DNA from: Bradyrhizobium sp.
GTDB lineage: Bacteria; Pseudomonadota; Alphaproteobacteria; Rhizobiales; Xanthobacteraceae
Assembly: GCF_027451485.1 (NCBI RefSeq)
Contig: NZ_DAIDJE010000015.1
Span: 1-33,989 of the forward strand
Length of the DNA stretch: 33,989 nt
Direction of reading: 5' to 3'
Shown one piece after another: positions 25,382-33,799 of this stretch (the first letter of the stretch is position 1; every line of letters begins with the position of its first letter). The notes beneath the pieces are model-generated. The model saw only the letters and a program-made list of their open reading frames with translations, was not told where the DNA came from and ran no database searches. A program made the translations under genes and the position numbers.

Positions 25382-26776
25382 ATGAGCGCCAATCTCTCTG
25401 CATTGTTGTATCTCGCGGCAGGCGTGCTGTTCATCCTGTCGCTGCGCGGGCTGTCGAGCCCTGCGACCTCGCGCCGGGGCAACCTGCTGGGCATGATCGG
25501 CATGGCGATCGCGGTCGGCACGACGCTCGCGAGCCATCCGCCGGCGGACGGCACCGCATGGCTGCTCGTGATCGTCGCGGTCGCAATCGGCGGCGGAATT
25601 GGGGCGGTGATCGCGCGCCGCGTGCCGATGACCTCGATGCCCGAACTCGTCGCGGCGTTTCACTCCCTGGTCGGCATGGCGGCGGTCCTGGTTGCTGCGG
25701 GCGCTTTCTATGCGCCCGAAGCATTCGGTATCGGCACACCCGGACACATCCATTCGCAAAGCCTGGTCGAGATGTCGCTCGGTGTCGCCATCGGCGCCCT
25801 GACCTTTACCGGCTCGGTGATCGCGTTCCTGAAGCTGTCGGCGCGCATGAGCGGCAAGCCGATCATCCTGCCGGCGCGTCATCTGATCAACATCGTGCTC
25901 GCGGTCGCGCTGGTGGTCAGCATCGTCAGCCTCGTCCTGACCGGAAGCGAAGTCTATTTCTGGCTGAATACGGCGCTGGCGCTCTCGCTGGGCGTGCTGA
26001 TGATCATTCCGATCGGCGGAGCCGACATGCCGGTCGTGATCTCGATGCTGAACTCCTATTCCGGATGGGCGGCTGCCGGTATCGGCTTTACCCTCGGCAA
26101 TTCGGCTCTGATCATCACCGGAGCGCTGGTCGGCTCCTCCGGTGCGATCCTGTCCTACATCATGTGCCACGCGATGAATCGTTCGTTCATCTCGGTGATC
26201 CTCGGCGGTTTCGGCGGCGAGACGGCGGCCGCCAGCGGCGGCGGCGAGCAGAAGCCGGCCAAGCTCGGCTCGGCGGACGATGCGGCCTTCATTATGAAGA
26301 ACGCCTCGAAGGTGATCATCGTGCCCGGCTACGGCATGGCAGTGGCTCAGGCCCAGCATGCGCTACGCGAGATGGCTGACATCCTCAAGAAAGAGGGTGT
26401 CGAGGTGAAGTACGCCATTCACCCGGTCGCCGGCCGCATGCCCGGTCACATGAACGTGCTGCTCGCCGAAGCCAATGTGCCCTATGACGAGGTGTTCGAA
26501 CTCGAGGACATCAATTCGGAATTCGCCCAGGCCGACGTCGCCTTCGTGATTGGCGCCAATGACGTCACCAACCCGGCCGCCGAGGAAGACAAGACATCGC
26601 CGATCTACGGCATGCCGGTGTTGCAGGTGTGGAAGGCGGGCACGGTGATGTTCATCAAGCGCTCGCTCGCGTCCGGCTATGCCGGCATCGACAATCCGCT
26701 GTTCTATCGCGACAACACCATGATGCTGCTCGGCGACGCCAAGAAGGTCACGGAAAACATCGTCAAGGCAATGTGA
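25382..26776 (+). CDS. pntB: NAD(P) transhydrogenase subunit beta (NADP-binding)
   Basis: The 464-residue protein combines the remaining transmembrane helices of domain II (residues 1 to about 270) with the soluble NADP(H)-binding domain III: VIIVPGYGMAVAQAQHALRE has the GxGxxA/V fingerprint, followed by HPVAGRMPGHMNVLLAEANVPYDEV, FVIGANDVTNPAA and VWKAGTVMFIKRS, a set unique to PntB. The last gene of the operon, it starts 44 bases after pntAB. No terminator is evident; the following 450 bases hold a decayed gene. Confidence 0.97.
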   Translation: MSANLSALLYLAAGVLFILSLRGLSSPATSRRGNLLGMIGMAIAVGTTLASHPPADGTAWLLVIVAVAIGGGIGAVIARRVPMTSMPELVAAFHSLVGMAAVLVAAGAFYAPEAFGIGTPGHIHSQSLVEMSLGVAIGALTFTGSVIAFLKLSARMSGKPIILPARHLINIVLAVALVVSIVSLVLTGSEVYFWLNTALALSLGVLMIIPIGGADMPVVISMLNSYSGWAAAGIGFTLGNSALIITGALVGSSGAILSYIMCHAMNRSFISVILGGFGGETAAASGGGEQKPAKLGSADDAAFIMKNASKVIIVPGYGMAVAQAQHALREMADILKKEGVEVKYAIHPVAGRMPGHMNVLLAEANVPYDEVFELEDINSEFAQADVAFVIGANDVTNPAAEEDKTSPIYGMPVLQVWKAGTVMFIKRSLASGYAGIDNPLFYRDNTMMLLGDAKKVTENIVKAM

Positions 26777-26846
26777 GGCCGAGGCAGGCCGTGACGCTCA
26801 ACCAGAGCGGCATCGGTCCAATCGCAGGCAGCGGTGAGCGGCGGAG

Positions 26847-27231
26847 CTCAGCACCGGTCTTCTGCTGGTTTCGCTGTTCGCGATCGCGCTGCTCGCGAGG
26901 AAATTCTCATCGGTGATGCGGCCGTCGATTCTGATGCCGGAGGGGCTGGCCGCCGTCGTGGCCGCCCGCCGGAACGATGTGCAAAAAGAGCATTAACCCG
27001 GCGCCCGGCTCGTCTCTGGCCACGATCGGGCTGACGATTCCGGTCGTCGCGATCGCGGCCTCCGAACTCGACAAGCAACTCGTTGGGCTTCCGCCCAGGG
27101 ACTGGTGCTACCCGGCGCTGACGCTGCTTCTGCGCCTGCTGACGCTGGGCAGCGGCCGCACCAACATCCTTTTCGGGTTGGTCCAGCTTGTGGTATTTGC
27201 AGTGTTCGTGTTCCCGGTGTTCGTTCCCTGA
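26847..27231 (+). pseudogene. Frameshifted remnant of a ChaA-type calcium/proton antiporter
   Basis: Two successive frames give the C-terminal part of a ChaA/CAX antiporter. From 26847 one frame reads TGLLLVSLFAIALLARKFSS and then LMPEGLAAVVAARRNDVQK before a stop at 26997. A second frame continues with KSINPAPGSSLATIGLTIPV and then LGSGRTNILFGLVQL to a stop at 27231. The frames join at CAAAAAG (about 26982-26988), where removing one A restores QKSIN, so a single-base insertion explains the break. E. coli ChaA has matching ATISLTVPVV and STGRTNVLNG. The N-terminal two thirds are absent, and about 20 residues between KFSS and MPEG are also missing. The gene cannot make a working antiporter. 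Confidence 0.85.
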
Positions 27232-27252
27232 ACGGGAGGAGAAAAGCCCAAG

Positions 27253-27537
27253 ATGATGAGCGCCGCGTCTGATGTTCAGGTCGATACCCCGGAGGTGCGC
27301 GTGACCCGATGGCGGCTGGCTCCCGGAACGGCCACCGGACACCATATTCACGAGATGGACTATGTTATCGTTCCCGTCACCGCGGGCGAAATGACCATCG
27401 TGGCGCCGGGCGGGGAGCGCTCGAAGGCTCAGCTCGGGGTCGGCCAGTCATATTTTCGTAAAGCTGGTGTTGAACATAACGTGCTCAACGAAAGCGCTGC
27501 CGAGATCGTCTTTCTTGAAGTGGAGTTGAAGCCATAA
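27253..27537 (+). CDS. Small single-domain cupin
   Basis: A 94-residue cupin-fold protein: TRWRLAPGTATGHHIHEMDYVIVPVTAG is the first cupin motif with two histidines (about 31 and 33) and a nearby Asp/Tyr, and GQSYFRKAGVEHNVLNES is the second with another His. These residues usually hold a metal ion. Substrate and role are unknown. ATG codons at 27253 and 27256 are both possible; GGAGGAG lies about 12 bases upstream. It sits directly downstream of the antiporter remnant. Confidence 0.85.
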   Translation: MMSAASDVQVDTPEVRVTRWRLAPGTATGHHIHEMDYVIVPVTAGEMTIVAPGGERSKAQLGVGQSYFRKAGVEHNVLNESAAEIVFLEVELKP

Positions 27538-27610
27538 CGCCGCCGTTTACCGAATTGCCACCGATATGCCTCAAATCTTGGGCATCTGAACCCGCGCGGG
27601 AGCGGTTGGC

Positions 27611-28492
27611 ATGCTGAAATTGGCCTCCAAATTTGCGATGGATATTTTGCCGTCGGTGATCGCTACGGTCGTCGGCGCCTACATCGTCAACCACTATATC
27701 AACAACAGGACGCCCGCCGCCCCTGCCGCCGCGGTGTCCACGGCCGAACCCAAGAAAGCTGTCTCGAAGGCCGATTCGAAGCCCGCCGAGAGATCGGCCG
27801 ACATCGGCAATATCCGCGAGCCGGGCGTCCGCGCGAAGGGCATCTCGGAAAAATCCATTGTCGAGAAATCGGCGGCCGAGAAGGCTGCCGTCGAGAAGGC
27901 TGCCGGGAAGGCGGATCGCCCTGCCGAGACCGCCAGTATTCCTCCAGTTGCTCCCGCGGAGGTCCGTCGCCACCCGGCCTCGCCGCGCGAGAAGGCCGCT
28001 TCCAAGCCGGCCCCTGCCGCCGAACCGGTGGTTGCTGCCCCCGTTACTGCTCCGCCGGCTGAAGCCACGCCCGACGCCAATGATCTGGCGCGCGCGGCGA
28101 TCGAACGCCTGCGCAGCAGCGATCCCGCTCCGCGCGTGCAGGAAACGGCCAGGCTGCCGGAGCCGCCCAAGCCTGTGGAATCGCCGCGAGTCCTAGCCGC
28201 GCCGTCCGCACCGGTGCCGGCGTCGGTACCGGTTGCGACCGCCCCGCCGCTCCAGCCGCTCCCGCCGCCAATCATGGTATCGGCTCCGCCGGCCGCCGAT
28301 GCGAACCCGGCGGTGGTGCGAAATGATGATCCGAATCGGCCGACGCCCCCGGCCGATATTCCCGATCCGCATCCGCCCCTGGATTTGCGCGCTGATGCCG
28401 CGACGGACCAGCCGATCAAGCGGCCACTCGCGGACGTGTTCTCGGCCGCCAAATCGATGTTCAACTCCGTGTTGCCGAAGCCGCAGCCGTAA
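27611..28492 (+). CDS. Membrane-anchored Pro/Ala-rich protein, function unknown
   Basis: The 293-residue product has a single N-terminal hydrophobic segment (about residues 10-28, LPSVIATVVGAYIVNHYI) and then a long low-complexity region rich in Ala, Pro, Lys and Glu, with repeated units such as VEKSAAEKAAVEKAAGK. There is no recognisable domain. The tail IKRPLADVFSAAKSMFNSVLP may form a short amphipathic helix. It may be a periplasm-facing or cytoplasmic spacer protein. Codon use with strong GC third positions supports coding. No functional hint comes from its neighbours. Confidence 0.72.
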   Translation: MLKLASKFAMDILPSVIATVVGAYIVNHYINNRTPAAPAAAVSTAEPKKAVSKADSKPAERSADIGNIREPGVRAKGISEKSIVEKSAAEKAAVEKAAGKADRPAETASIPPVAPAEVRRHPASPREKAASKPAPAAEPVVAAPVTAPPAEATPDANDLARAAIERLRSSDPAPRVQETARLPEPPKPVESPRVLAAPSAPVPASVPVATAPPLQPLPPPIMVSAPPAADANPAVVRNDDPNRPTPPADIPDPHPPLDLRADAATDQPIKRPLADVFSAAKSMFNSVLPKPQP

Positions 28493-28793
28493 GCTCGGTC
28501 CAGCATGCCGGCCTGCGGCGCCGCATCGGCGCCGCTCACAAATCATTGCAGAACATTCGTGGCCCTGGCAGGCTTGCCGCCGACGCGAGCAATCTCGGAT
28601 CGTGCGCTTCGCCATTGGGACGCTGGTTGATGGCGGCGTCTTAGCCGCGCTTGGTCTGGTAGCGCTTCGTCGAAGTTTGACTGCTGCTTGTTGCGCCTTG
28701 CCGTCGATCTGATCGCATGGGGTCGAGGTCGATTGCCTGTCAAAGTCGGCCAGCGTCCGGTACGAAATGCATCGGCCTGGTCGGAGCGGGCAT
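28493..28793. other. Intergenic region with nothing recognised
   Basis: Open frames here, for example minus 28543-28812, run through the rpsU terminator and have composition unlike proteins. No RNA gene or repeat is evident. Confidence 0.5.
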
Positions 28794-28822
28794 AAAAAAA
28801 CGCGGGCCGCATAGGCCCGCGT
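28794..28822 (-). terminator. Rho-independent terminator of rpsU
   Basis: On the minus strand a 9-bp stem (28822-28814 with 28808-28800) closed by a five-base loop is followed by a run of seven T residues (28800-28794). It lies 28 bases beyond the rpsU stop. Confidence 0.93.
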
Positions 28823-28850
28823 CGGGGATATTCTATTCGATCGAGAGGGG

Positions 28851-29147
28851 TCAGCGCGGTCCGCGCGGCGCGCCCGCACCGCCACGGCCCGGGCCACGCT
28901 CGCCGCCGGGACCGGCGCCAAACACCGGCTTAGGCTTCATCGGCAACAGGCCTTCACGCTGCAACTTCTTGCGGGCAAGCTTGCGCGCGCGGCGCACGGC
29001 CTCGGCCTTTTCGCGGGCCTTCTTCTCGGAGGGCTTTTCGTAATGACCGCGGAGCTTCATCTCGCGGAAAATACCCTCGCGCTGCATCTTCTTCTTCAGC
29101 GCCTTGAGGGCTTGGTCGACATTGTTATCGCGAACGAGAACCTGCAC
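28851..29147 (-). CDS. rpsU: 30S ribosomal protein S21
   Basis: S21 helps the 30S subunit pair with messenger leaders. The product opens [20 protein letters not shown] and carries [20 protein letters not shown], matching the family. At 98 residues it exceeds E. coli S21 (71) by a Gly/Pro/Arg-rich tail ([18 protein letters not shown]). I chose GTG 29147 because AGAGGA lies six bases before it; an ATG at 29165 would place that ribosome site inside the coding region and add six unrelated residues. A strong terminator follows, so it is probably transcribed alone. Confidence 0.96.
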   Translation of the reverse strand: MQVLVRDNNVDQALKALKKKMQREGIFREMKLRGHYEKPSEKKAREKAEAVRRARKLARKKLQREGLLPMKPKPVFGAGPGGERGPGRGGAGAPRGPR

Positions 29148-29295
29148 GCGGCATCCTCTTTCCATTGATCGGATTGGATTCTGGTAAGGTCAAAGGGCGG
29201 GCAAAGGGCCTGATCCTGACCTTTAAGCGCGCGGATGTAGCAGACAAAGTGAGTATTGTCCACCTTTGGACGGCAAAATAGACCGGCAGATTGGG

Positions 29296-30423
29296 CTAAA
29301 TCCTGTCCGTTCCGTCCGGTTGGGCCGGCTTGGCGTGATGAACCTGGGTCACATGGCCCATCTTGCGGCCTTGTCTGGGGGCGCCTTTGCCGTAAATGTG
29401 AACGGTAGCGCCCTGCACCGTCAGCCAGTCCCCATAGCTGTTGATCTCGTCCCCGATCAGGTTGGTCATGGTGACCTCGCCGTGACGCAGCGGCTTGCCC
29501 AGAGGCCATCCGGCAATGGCGCGGATATGCTGCTCGAACTGCGAGATCGAGGCGCCGTCCAGCGTCCAGTGGCCGGAATTATGCACGCGCGGCGCAATTT
29601 CGTTGACGAGCACGTCCGGCTTGCCGTCGCGGTTGACCACGAACATCTCGACGGCCAGCACGCCGACATAGTCGAGCGCCACGGCGATACGCTGCGCGAT
29701 GTCGCGGGCTTGCGCGGCGAGTTCGTCCGATATGGCGGCAGGTACGCGCGAAACCTTGAGGATGTGATCCCGGTGCTCGTTTTCGGTGACGTCAAAGCAT
29801 TCGACGCTGCCGTCGGCCGAGCGGGCCGCGATCACCGAGATCTCGCGCTCGAACGGCACGAACGCCTCAAGGATCGCCGACTTGGTGCCAAGGTCCGTCA
29901 AGGCGCGTTCCGGTTCGTCATTTGAGCGGATGATCGCCTGCCCCTTGCCGTCATAGCCGAAGCGGCGGGTCTTCAACACCGCGGGCAGGCCGATCCTGGC
30001 GATCGCAGCGAGCAGGGTCTGCGGGGAGGAAACATCGGCATAATCGGCAGTCTTGATGCCGAGACGCGTGACAAAATCCTTCTCGATCAGCCGATCCTGC
30101 GTCGTCTCGAGAATCCTGCGATCGGGCAGCACCGGCCGCCTCGCAGCGAGGATCATCGCGGAAGCAGCCGGCACGTTTTCGAATTCATAGGTGATGACGT
30201 CGACATCGCCGGCGAACAGTTCGAGTGCCTCGACATCGGCGTATTCGGCGCAGGTGGCGTTGGCCACCACATCAAAGGCCGGCGAGTCCGGATCCGGCGA
30301 AAACACCTGGCAGCGCAGGCCAAGCCGCGCCGCCGCCATCGCCAGCATCCGGCCGAGTTGTCCGCCGCCGAGAATTCCAATGGTGTCGCCTGGTTTCAGC
30401 GTCACCCGAGATACGTCCGTCAC
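29296..30423 (-). CDS. purK: N5-carboxyaminoimidazole ribonucleotide synthase PurK
   Basis: PurK uses ATP and bicarbonate to convert AIR to N5-CAIR in purine synthesis. The 375-residue ATP-grasp enzyme starts with a Rossmann-like [20 protein letters not shown], then [19 protein letters not shown] and [13 protein letters not shown] (ATP-grasp), and [15 protein letters not shown] with metal-binding Glu and Asn. The start is GTG 30423, overlapping the purE stop as GTGA (30420-30423), with GGAGGAA six bases before it. Longer in-frame extensions upstream lie over purE and are not real. Confidence 0.96.
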   Translation of the reverse strand: MTDVSRVTLKPGDTIGILGGGQLGRMLAMAAARLGLRCQVFSPDPDSPAFDVVANATCAEYADVEALELFAGDVDVITYEFENVPAASAMILAARRPVLPDRRILETTQDRLIEKDFVTRLGIKTADYADVSSPQTLLAAIARIGLPAVLKTRRFGYDGKGQAIIRSNDEPERALTDLGTKSAILEAFVPFEREISVIAARSADGSVECFDVTENEHRDHILKVSRVPAAISDELAAQARDIAQRIAVALDYVGVLAVEMFVVNRDGKPDVLVNEIAPRVHNSGHWTLDGASISQFEQHIRAIAGWPLGKPLRHGEVTMTNLIGDEINSYGDWLTVQGATVHIYGKGAPRQGRKMGHVTQVHHAKPAQPDGTDRI

Positions 30424-30908
30424 GCGGATTCCTCCGGACTCTCGGCAACCGCGTCGGTCTGCTTCTTGCGCCAGGCGGAAAGCCGTTCGGCAAGCGCCTT
30501 GTCGTGCAGCGCCAGCACGCTCGCAGCCAGCAGCGCCGCGTTGATCGCCCCAGCCTTGCCGATCGCAAGCGTCCCGACGGGAACGCCGGCCGGCATCTGG
30601 ACGATGGAATAAAGTGAATCGACCCCCGCCAGCGCCCGTGATTCGATCGGTACGCCGAACACCGGAAGTTCCGTCAACGAGGCGGCCATGCCCGGCAGAT
30701 GCGCGGCCCCGCCGGCACCCGCGATGACGATCTTGAAGCCGGCGGCCTTGGCGCCTTTCGCGAAGGCATAGAGCCGCTCCGGCGTACGATGTGCGGAGAC
30801 GATTAGCTTCTCGCAAGCCACCCCGAGCGCGCCGAGGGTTTCGGCGGCATGGCGCATGGTCTCCCAGTCCGACTGGCTTCCCATGATGATGGCGATTGGC
30901 GCGGGCAT
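30420..30908 (-). CDS. purE: N5-carboxyaminoimidazole ribonucleotide mutase PurE
   Basis: PurE (class I) moves the carboxylate of N5-CAIR to give CAIR, following PurK. The 162-residue protein carries [12 protein letters not shown] (8-18), [12 protein letters not shown] with catalytic His40, and [15 protein letters not shown]. The start ATG 30908 gives the normal family N-terminus; an upstream frame from 31022 adds 38 unlike residues. A weak AGAAGAA stretch precedes it. The four-base overlap with purK implies coupled translation, in the order purE then purK. Confidence 0.96.
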   Translation of the reverse strand: MPAPIAIIMGSQSDWETMRHAAETLGALGVACEKLIVSAHRTPERLYAFAKGAKAAGFKIVIAGAGGAAHLPGMAASLTELPVFGVPIESRALAGVDSLYSIVQMPAGVPVGTLAIGKAGAINAALLAASVLALHDKALAERLSAWRKKQTDAVAESPEESA

Positions 30909-31059
30909 ATCGTCAATTCTTCTGAAACGGAATCCAAAAAACGCAGGTCCGATTATAGGATCGGCCCTCTCTACGGCAAGGTTAGCAAGGGAGCGACTAT
31001 GGACTATCCTGTCTTGGTACAAACAGGCAAGCTCTGTTGGCCCTGGACCAGCGGCTGGC

Positions 31060-31072
31060 GTTAACAGTTAAC
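31060..31072. repeat. Tandem GTTAAC palindromes between purE and the GGDEF gene
   Basis: GTTAACAGTTAAC contains two copies of the palindrome GTTAAC separated by one A. It lies in the divergent intergenic region, 58 bases upstream of ATG 31130. It does not fit the CtrA spacing, so no regulator can be named. Confidence 0.4.
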
Positions 31073-31129
31073 ATATGAGCGGTTTGGTCGGTGGATTCGG
31101 ACCTGGGTCTGCGCCCCTTGGGAAGACCG

Positions 31130-31831
31130 ATGAAGAAGAAAACGAGGGTGATGGAATCGCGCTCGAAGCGCCGGAGGTCGGCTCCGGGCAACGGCAAGGC
31201 TCACCCGCGCCATGGTGCCGGTCTCGCCGGTGGTTCCGGCGCGAAGGCCGAGATCCGGCGGCTCAAAGCTCAATTGGCCAAGGCGCTCGCGCGCATCGAA
31301 CAGCTGCAGGCGGCGGCCGAGACGGACTTCCTGCTCGAGATTCCGAACAGGCGTGGGTTCGAGCGCGAGCTCGGCCGCGCCATCTCGTATATCCAGCGCT
31401 ATCATGCAAGCGGCGCGCTGATCGTGCTTGACGTTGATCGGCTCAAGCCGATCAACGATAATTTCGGCCACGCGGCGGGCGACGAGGTGCTCAAGGCGAT
31501 CGTTGCGGTGCTGTCGCGGCAGATCCGTTCCTCGGACGTGATCGGGAGGCTCGGCGGCGACGAGTTTGCGCTGCTGCTGTGGAATCTCTCCGAGACCGAT
31601 GCACGCGCGAAAGCCGCCGCGCTTGAGGAGGATATCGATCGCCTCAGTTTCGCCTTTGCGGGCGAGGCGGTCGCAACAGGCGTTTCAGCAGGCGTTGCTA
31701 TTCTCACGGCCCATTCGGACGCCGCACGGGCGTTGGGAGACGCCGATCGTGCCATGTATCTGCGCAAGGCGCAGCGTCGCCACGAAGTCTTCGATCGTCC
31801 CCGTTCACCAGACAGCCGAGCAGCGCCATGA
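31130..31831 (+). CDS. Soluble GGDEF diguanylate cyclase
   Basis: A 233-residue protein with a basic N-terminus (MKKKTRVMESRSKRRR), a predicted coiled coil (about 40-65, IRRLKAQLAKALARIEQLQA) and a GGDEF domain to the end: TDFLLEIPNRRGFEREL, then DVDRLKPINDNFGHAAGDEV and RLGGDEFALLL. The RSSD inhibitory site lies five residues before GGDEF. The active and product-binding sites are therefore intact, so it should make c-di-GMP and be subject to product inhibition. There is no sensor domain; the coiled coil may form the dimer. ATG 31130 has GGAAGA just upstream. It overlaps the epoxide hydrolase by ATGA. Confidence 0.92.
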   Translation: MKKKTRVMESRSKRRRSAPGNGKAHPRHGAGLAGGSGAKAEIRRLKAQLAKALARIEQLQAAAETDFLLEIPNRRGFERELGRAISYIQRYHASGALIVLDVDRLKPINDNFGHAAGDEVLKAIVAVLSRQIRSSDVIGRLGGDEFALLLWNLSETDARAKAAALEEDIDRLSFAFAGEAVATGVSAGVAILTAHSDAARALGDADRAMYLRKAQRRHEVFDRPRSPDSRAAP

Positions 31832-32988
31832 CCAAGCCCAAGCCGTTCACGCTTCATGTTGCCGAGCAGGACATCGCCGATCTGAGGGCGCGTCTTGCCA
31901 GGACGCGCTTTCCGGATTCGGCGCCCCGCGGGAACGATCCTTGGGCCTTTGGCACAGATGTCGCTTACTTGCGCACACTCGTGGAGTACTGGCGCGAGCG
32001 CTTTGACTGGCGCGCGGAGGAAGCGGCATTAAACGCCTTTCCACAGTTTCAAGTTGCCGTCGACGGCATCGACCTGCATTACCTGCATGTCCCCGGCATC
32101 GGGGAAAACCCGATGCCGCTGCTGCTCTTGCATGGCTGGCCCGGCTCGGTGTTCGAATTCCTCGACATCATTCCTCGCCTTACGGACCCGGCGAGGTTCG
32201 GCGGCGATCCGCGCGATGCCTTTACCGTGATCGCGCCCTCGCTGCCGGGCTACGGACTTTCATTCAAGCCGGGCCAGAAGCGGTACGGTGTTCCTGAAAT
32301 GGCCGATTGCGTCGCCGCGTTGATGCACGACGTGCTTGGTTTCCCGCGCTTTGCCGCGCAAGGCGGAGATTGGGGTGCCGCCGTGACCAGCCGGCTTGGC
32401 TACGCCCACGCTGACAAGATTATCGGCATTCACATCAATCTGATGATGGCCGCAGGCCGCGATCCCAAAGCTCTTCAGGATCCGAGCGAGGAAGAGAAAC
32501 GCTATCTCGGCGAACTGGCGCACTGGATGGGTGAAGAAACCGGCTATCAGTGGATCCAAGGCACGCGGCCGCAGACGCTATCGTTTGCCCTGACGGATTC
32601 GCCGGCGGGACTGGCCGCCTGGATCGTCGAGAAGTTTCGCGCCTGGTCGGACTGCGGCGGCGAGGTCGAGCGCGCCATCAGCCGCGAGCGCATGCTCGCC
32701 GACATCTCGCTCTACTGGTTCACCGCCGCGATCGGATCGTCATTCTGGCCGTATTATGCGCGGCTTCACGGCTCCGTCATCCTGCCGCCGGGCGAGACCA
32801 TTACGGTACCGACCGGCTACGCTCAATTTCCCCGCGAAATACTGAAACCCCCGCGCAGCGTGGCCGAGCGGGTATTCAAGAACATCCGGCGCTGGAGCGT
32901 CATGGAAAAGGGCGGTCATTTCGCCGCCCTCGAACAGCCGGATCTCCTGGCGAACGAAGTGCGCGCATTTTTCCGCGAGTTGCGTTGA
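31828..32988 (+). CDS. Epoxide hydrolase (alpha/beta hydrolase with EHN domain)
   Basis: A 386-residue enzyme of the microsomal epoxide hydrolase type. The N-terminal EHN region (about 1-100) is recognisable by DLRARLARTRFP and W..RFDWR..E. The alpha/beta hydrolase core has the oxyanion motif HGWPGS (102-107), nucleophile Asp181 in QGGDWGAAV, and catalytic His364 in EKGGHFAALEQP. Such enzymes open epoxides to diols through an ester intermediate; the substrate is unknown. It begins in the stop of the GGDEF gene (ATGA, 31828-31831), so the two are probably translated together, although no functional link is known. Confidence 0.92.
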   Translation: MTKPKPFTLHVAEQDIADLRARLARTRFPDSAPRGNDPWAFGTDVAYLRTLVEYWRERFDWRAEEAALNAFPQFQVAVDGIDLHYLHVPGIGENPMPLLLLHGWPGSVFEFLDIIPRLTDPARFGGDPRDAFTVIAPSLPGYGLSFKPGQKRYGVPEMADCVAALMHDVLGFPRFAAQGGDWGAAVTSRLGYAHADKIIGIHINLMMAAGRDPKALQDPSEEEKRYLGELAHWMGEETGYQWIQGTRPQTLSFALTDSPAGLAAWIVEKFRAWSDCGGEVERAISRERMLADISLYWFTAAIGSSFWPYYARLHGSVILPPGETITVPTGYAQFPREILKPPRSVAERVFKNIRRWSVMEKGGHFAALEQPDLLANEVRAFFRELR

Positions 32989-32990
32989 TC

Positions 32991-33242
32991 TCAGAGACAG
33001 TTCAGATCGTCCGGTACCTGTCCGAATGTCTTGAGCACGCGTGCATCGCCGAACTCGCCGACCATCGGATCGCCGCTGCGGCAGAATGCCACCGCGCCGA
33101 TGCTGCCCGCTGCTCGCGACATCGCTTCGGCGCGTCGCAGCGCACTGCTCGAATGCTGACACTCCTCGGCGGCGCCTGCGACCAGCATGCCGCTCTCATC
33201 CTGCAAGAACGGCATCGCGACGTAGTAGGTCACGTTGGCCAT
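32991..33242 (-). CDS. Small conserved protein of unknown function (83 residues)
   Basis: The 83-residue product MANVTYYVAMPFLQ... ends VPDDLNCL. A GGGAGAG ribosome site sits just before its ATG. Its composition is protein-like, with a likely strand at the start, a helical middle (CQHSSSALRRAEAMSRAAG) and strands near GAVAFCRSGDP. I do not recognise a named domain. It ends three bases from the epoxide hydrolase stop (convergent) and probably shares a transcript with the next two genes upstream on the minus strand. Confidence 0.72.
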   Translation of the reverse strand: MANVTYYVAMPFLQDESGMLVAGAAEECQHSSSALRRAEAMSRAAGSIGAVAFCRSGDPMVGEFGDARVLKTFGQVPDDLNCL

Positions 33243-33264
33243 ACTGCTCTCCCATTCCTGATGA

Positions 33265-33477
33265 TCAGGCCGCGTCGTCCCTTTGGCGCGACCGCCTGGC
33301 GGTTGCGCCGAGCTTCACGGCCTTCGTCCGCAGTTCGCTCAATTCGGTTTCCAGATATTCGTTGGCCAGGATCAATGCCTTGATCGTGCTGCGCGGGTCG
33401 CCGTTGCACATCGCGATCAGCCGGTCACAAGCCTGTTCGTAACTCGGGCTGAAGGGAAACGAAGCAGGTTCGGCCAT
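33265..33477 (-). CDS. Small conserved protein of unknown function (70 residues)
   Basis: From ATG 33477, with GAGGAA six bases upstream, the product is 70 residues: a short Phe/Pro-rich start (ASFPFSPSYEQACDRLIAM), then two probable helices (STIKALILANEYLETELSEL) with heptad spacing and a basic tail. No domain is recognised. A longer frame from 33627 lacks a ribosome site and overlaps YdcH, so I rejected it. Confidence 0.7.
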   Translation of the reverse strand: MAEPASFPFSPSYEQACDRLIAMCNGDPRSTIKALILANEYLETELSELRTKAVKLGATARRSRQRDDAA

Positions 33478-33592
33478 GGCGCGTTCCTCGAAGCGGGATT
33501 GGGATGTATGAATGTTCCTATTTTGTTCTATTCGAGTCAAGCCTCGTTTTCGGTAGGACGCGTCTTTGGCTGCGCGGGCTTCCTCGAGCGCT

Positions 33593-33799
33593 TCAGGCGA
33601 TGATGTCGGGCGTGATCTGGTCTTCAATGAAGGCGATACGGTCGCGCAACTGCAGCTTGCGTTTTTTCAGCCGTTGCAGCCGCAAAAGGTCGGGCGCCGG
33701 CGACTGATGCAGCGCATCGATCGCGGCGTCGAGATCGCGGTGTTCCTGCTGCAGCCTTGCGAGCTCGGACTGGAGTTCGCGCTCATCTTCGTCGGTCAT
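33593..33799 (-). CDS. YdcH/DUF465 small coiled-coil protein
   Basis: The 68-residue product is a helical hairpin: ELQSELARLQQEHRDLDAAI, then LQRLKKRKLQLRDRIAFIED. The segment HRDLDAAI followed by RLKKRKLQLRDRI is the DUF465 (YdcH) signature. Function is not known. There is no strong ribosome site before ATG 33799, and the stop of a possible upstream gene overlaps it by ATGA, which would suggest coupled translation. Confidence 0.85.
   Translation of the reverse strand: MTDEDERELQSELARLQQEHRDLDAAIDALHQSPAPDLLRLQRLKKRKLQLRDRIAFIEDQITPDIIA

Noticed and set aside
25094..26359. A 421-residue minus-strand frame opposite pntAB and pntB
   Set aside because: His/Arg/Asp-rich shadow of recognised transhydrogenase genes.
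28543..28812. An 89-residue minus-strand frame past rpsU
   Set aside because: It begins inside the rpsU terminator and has no recognisable domain.
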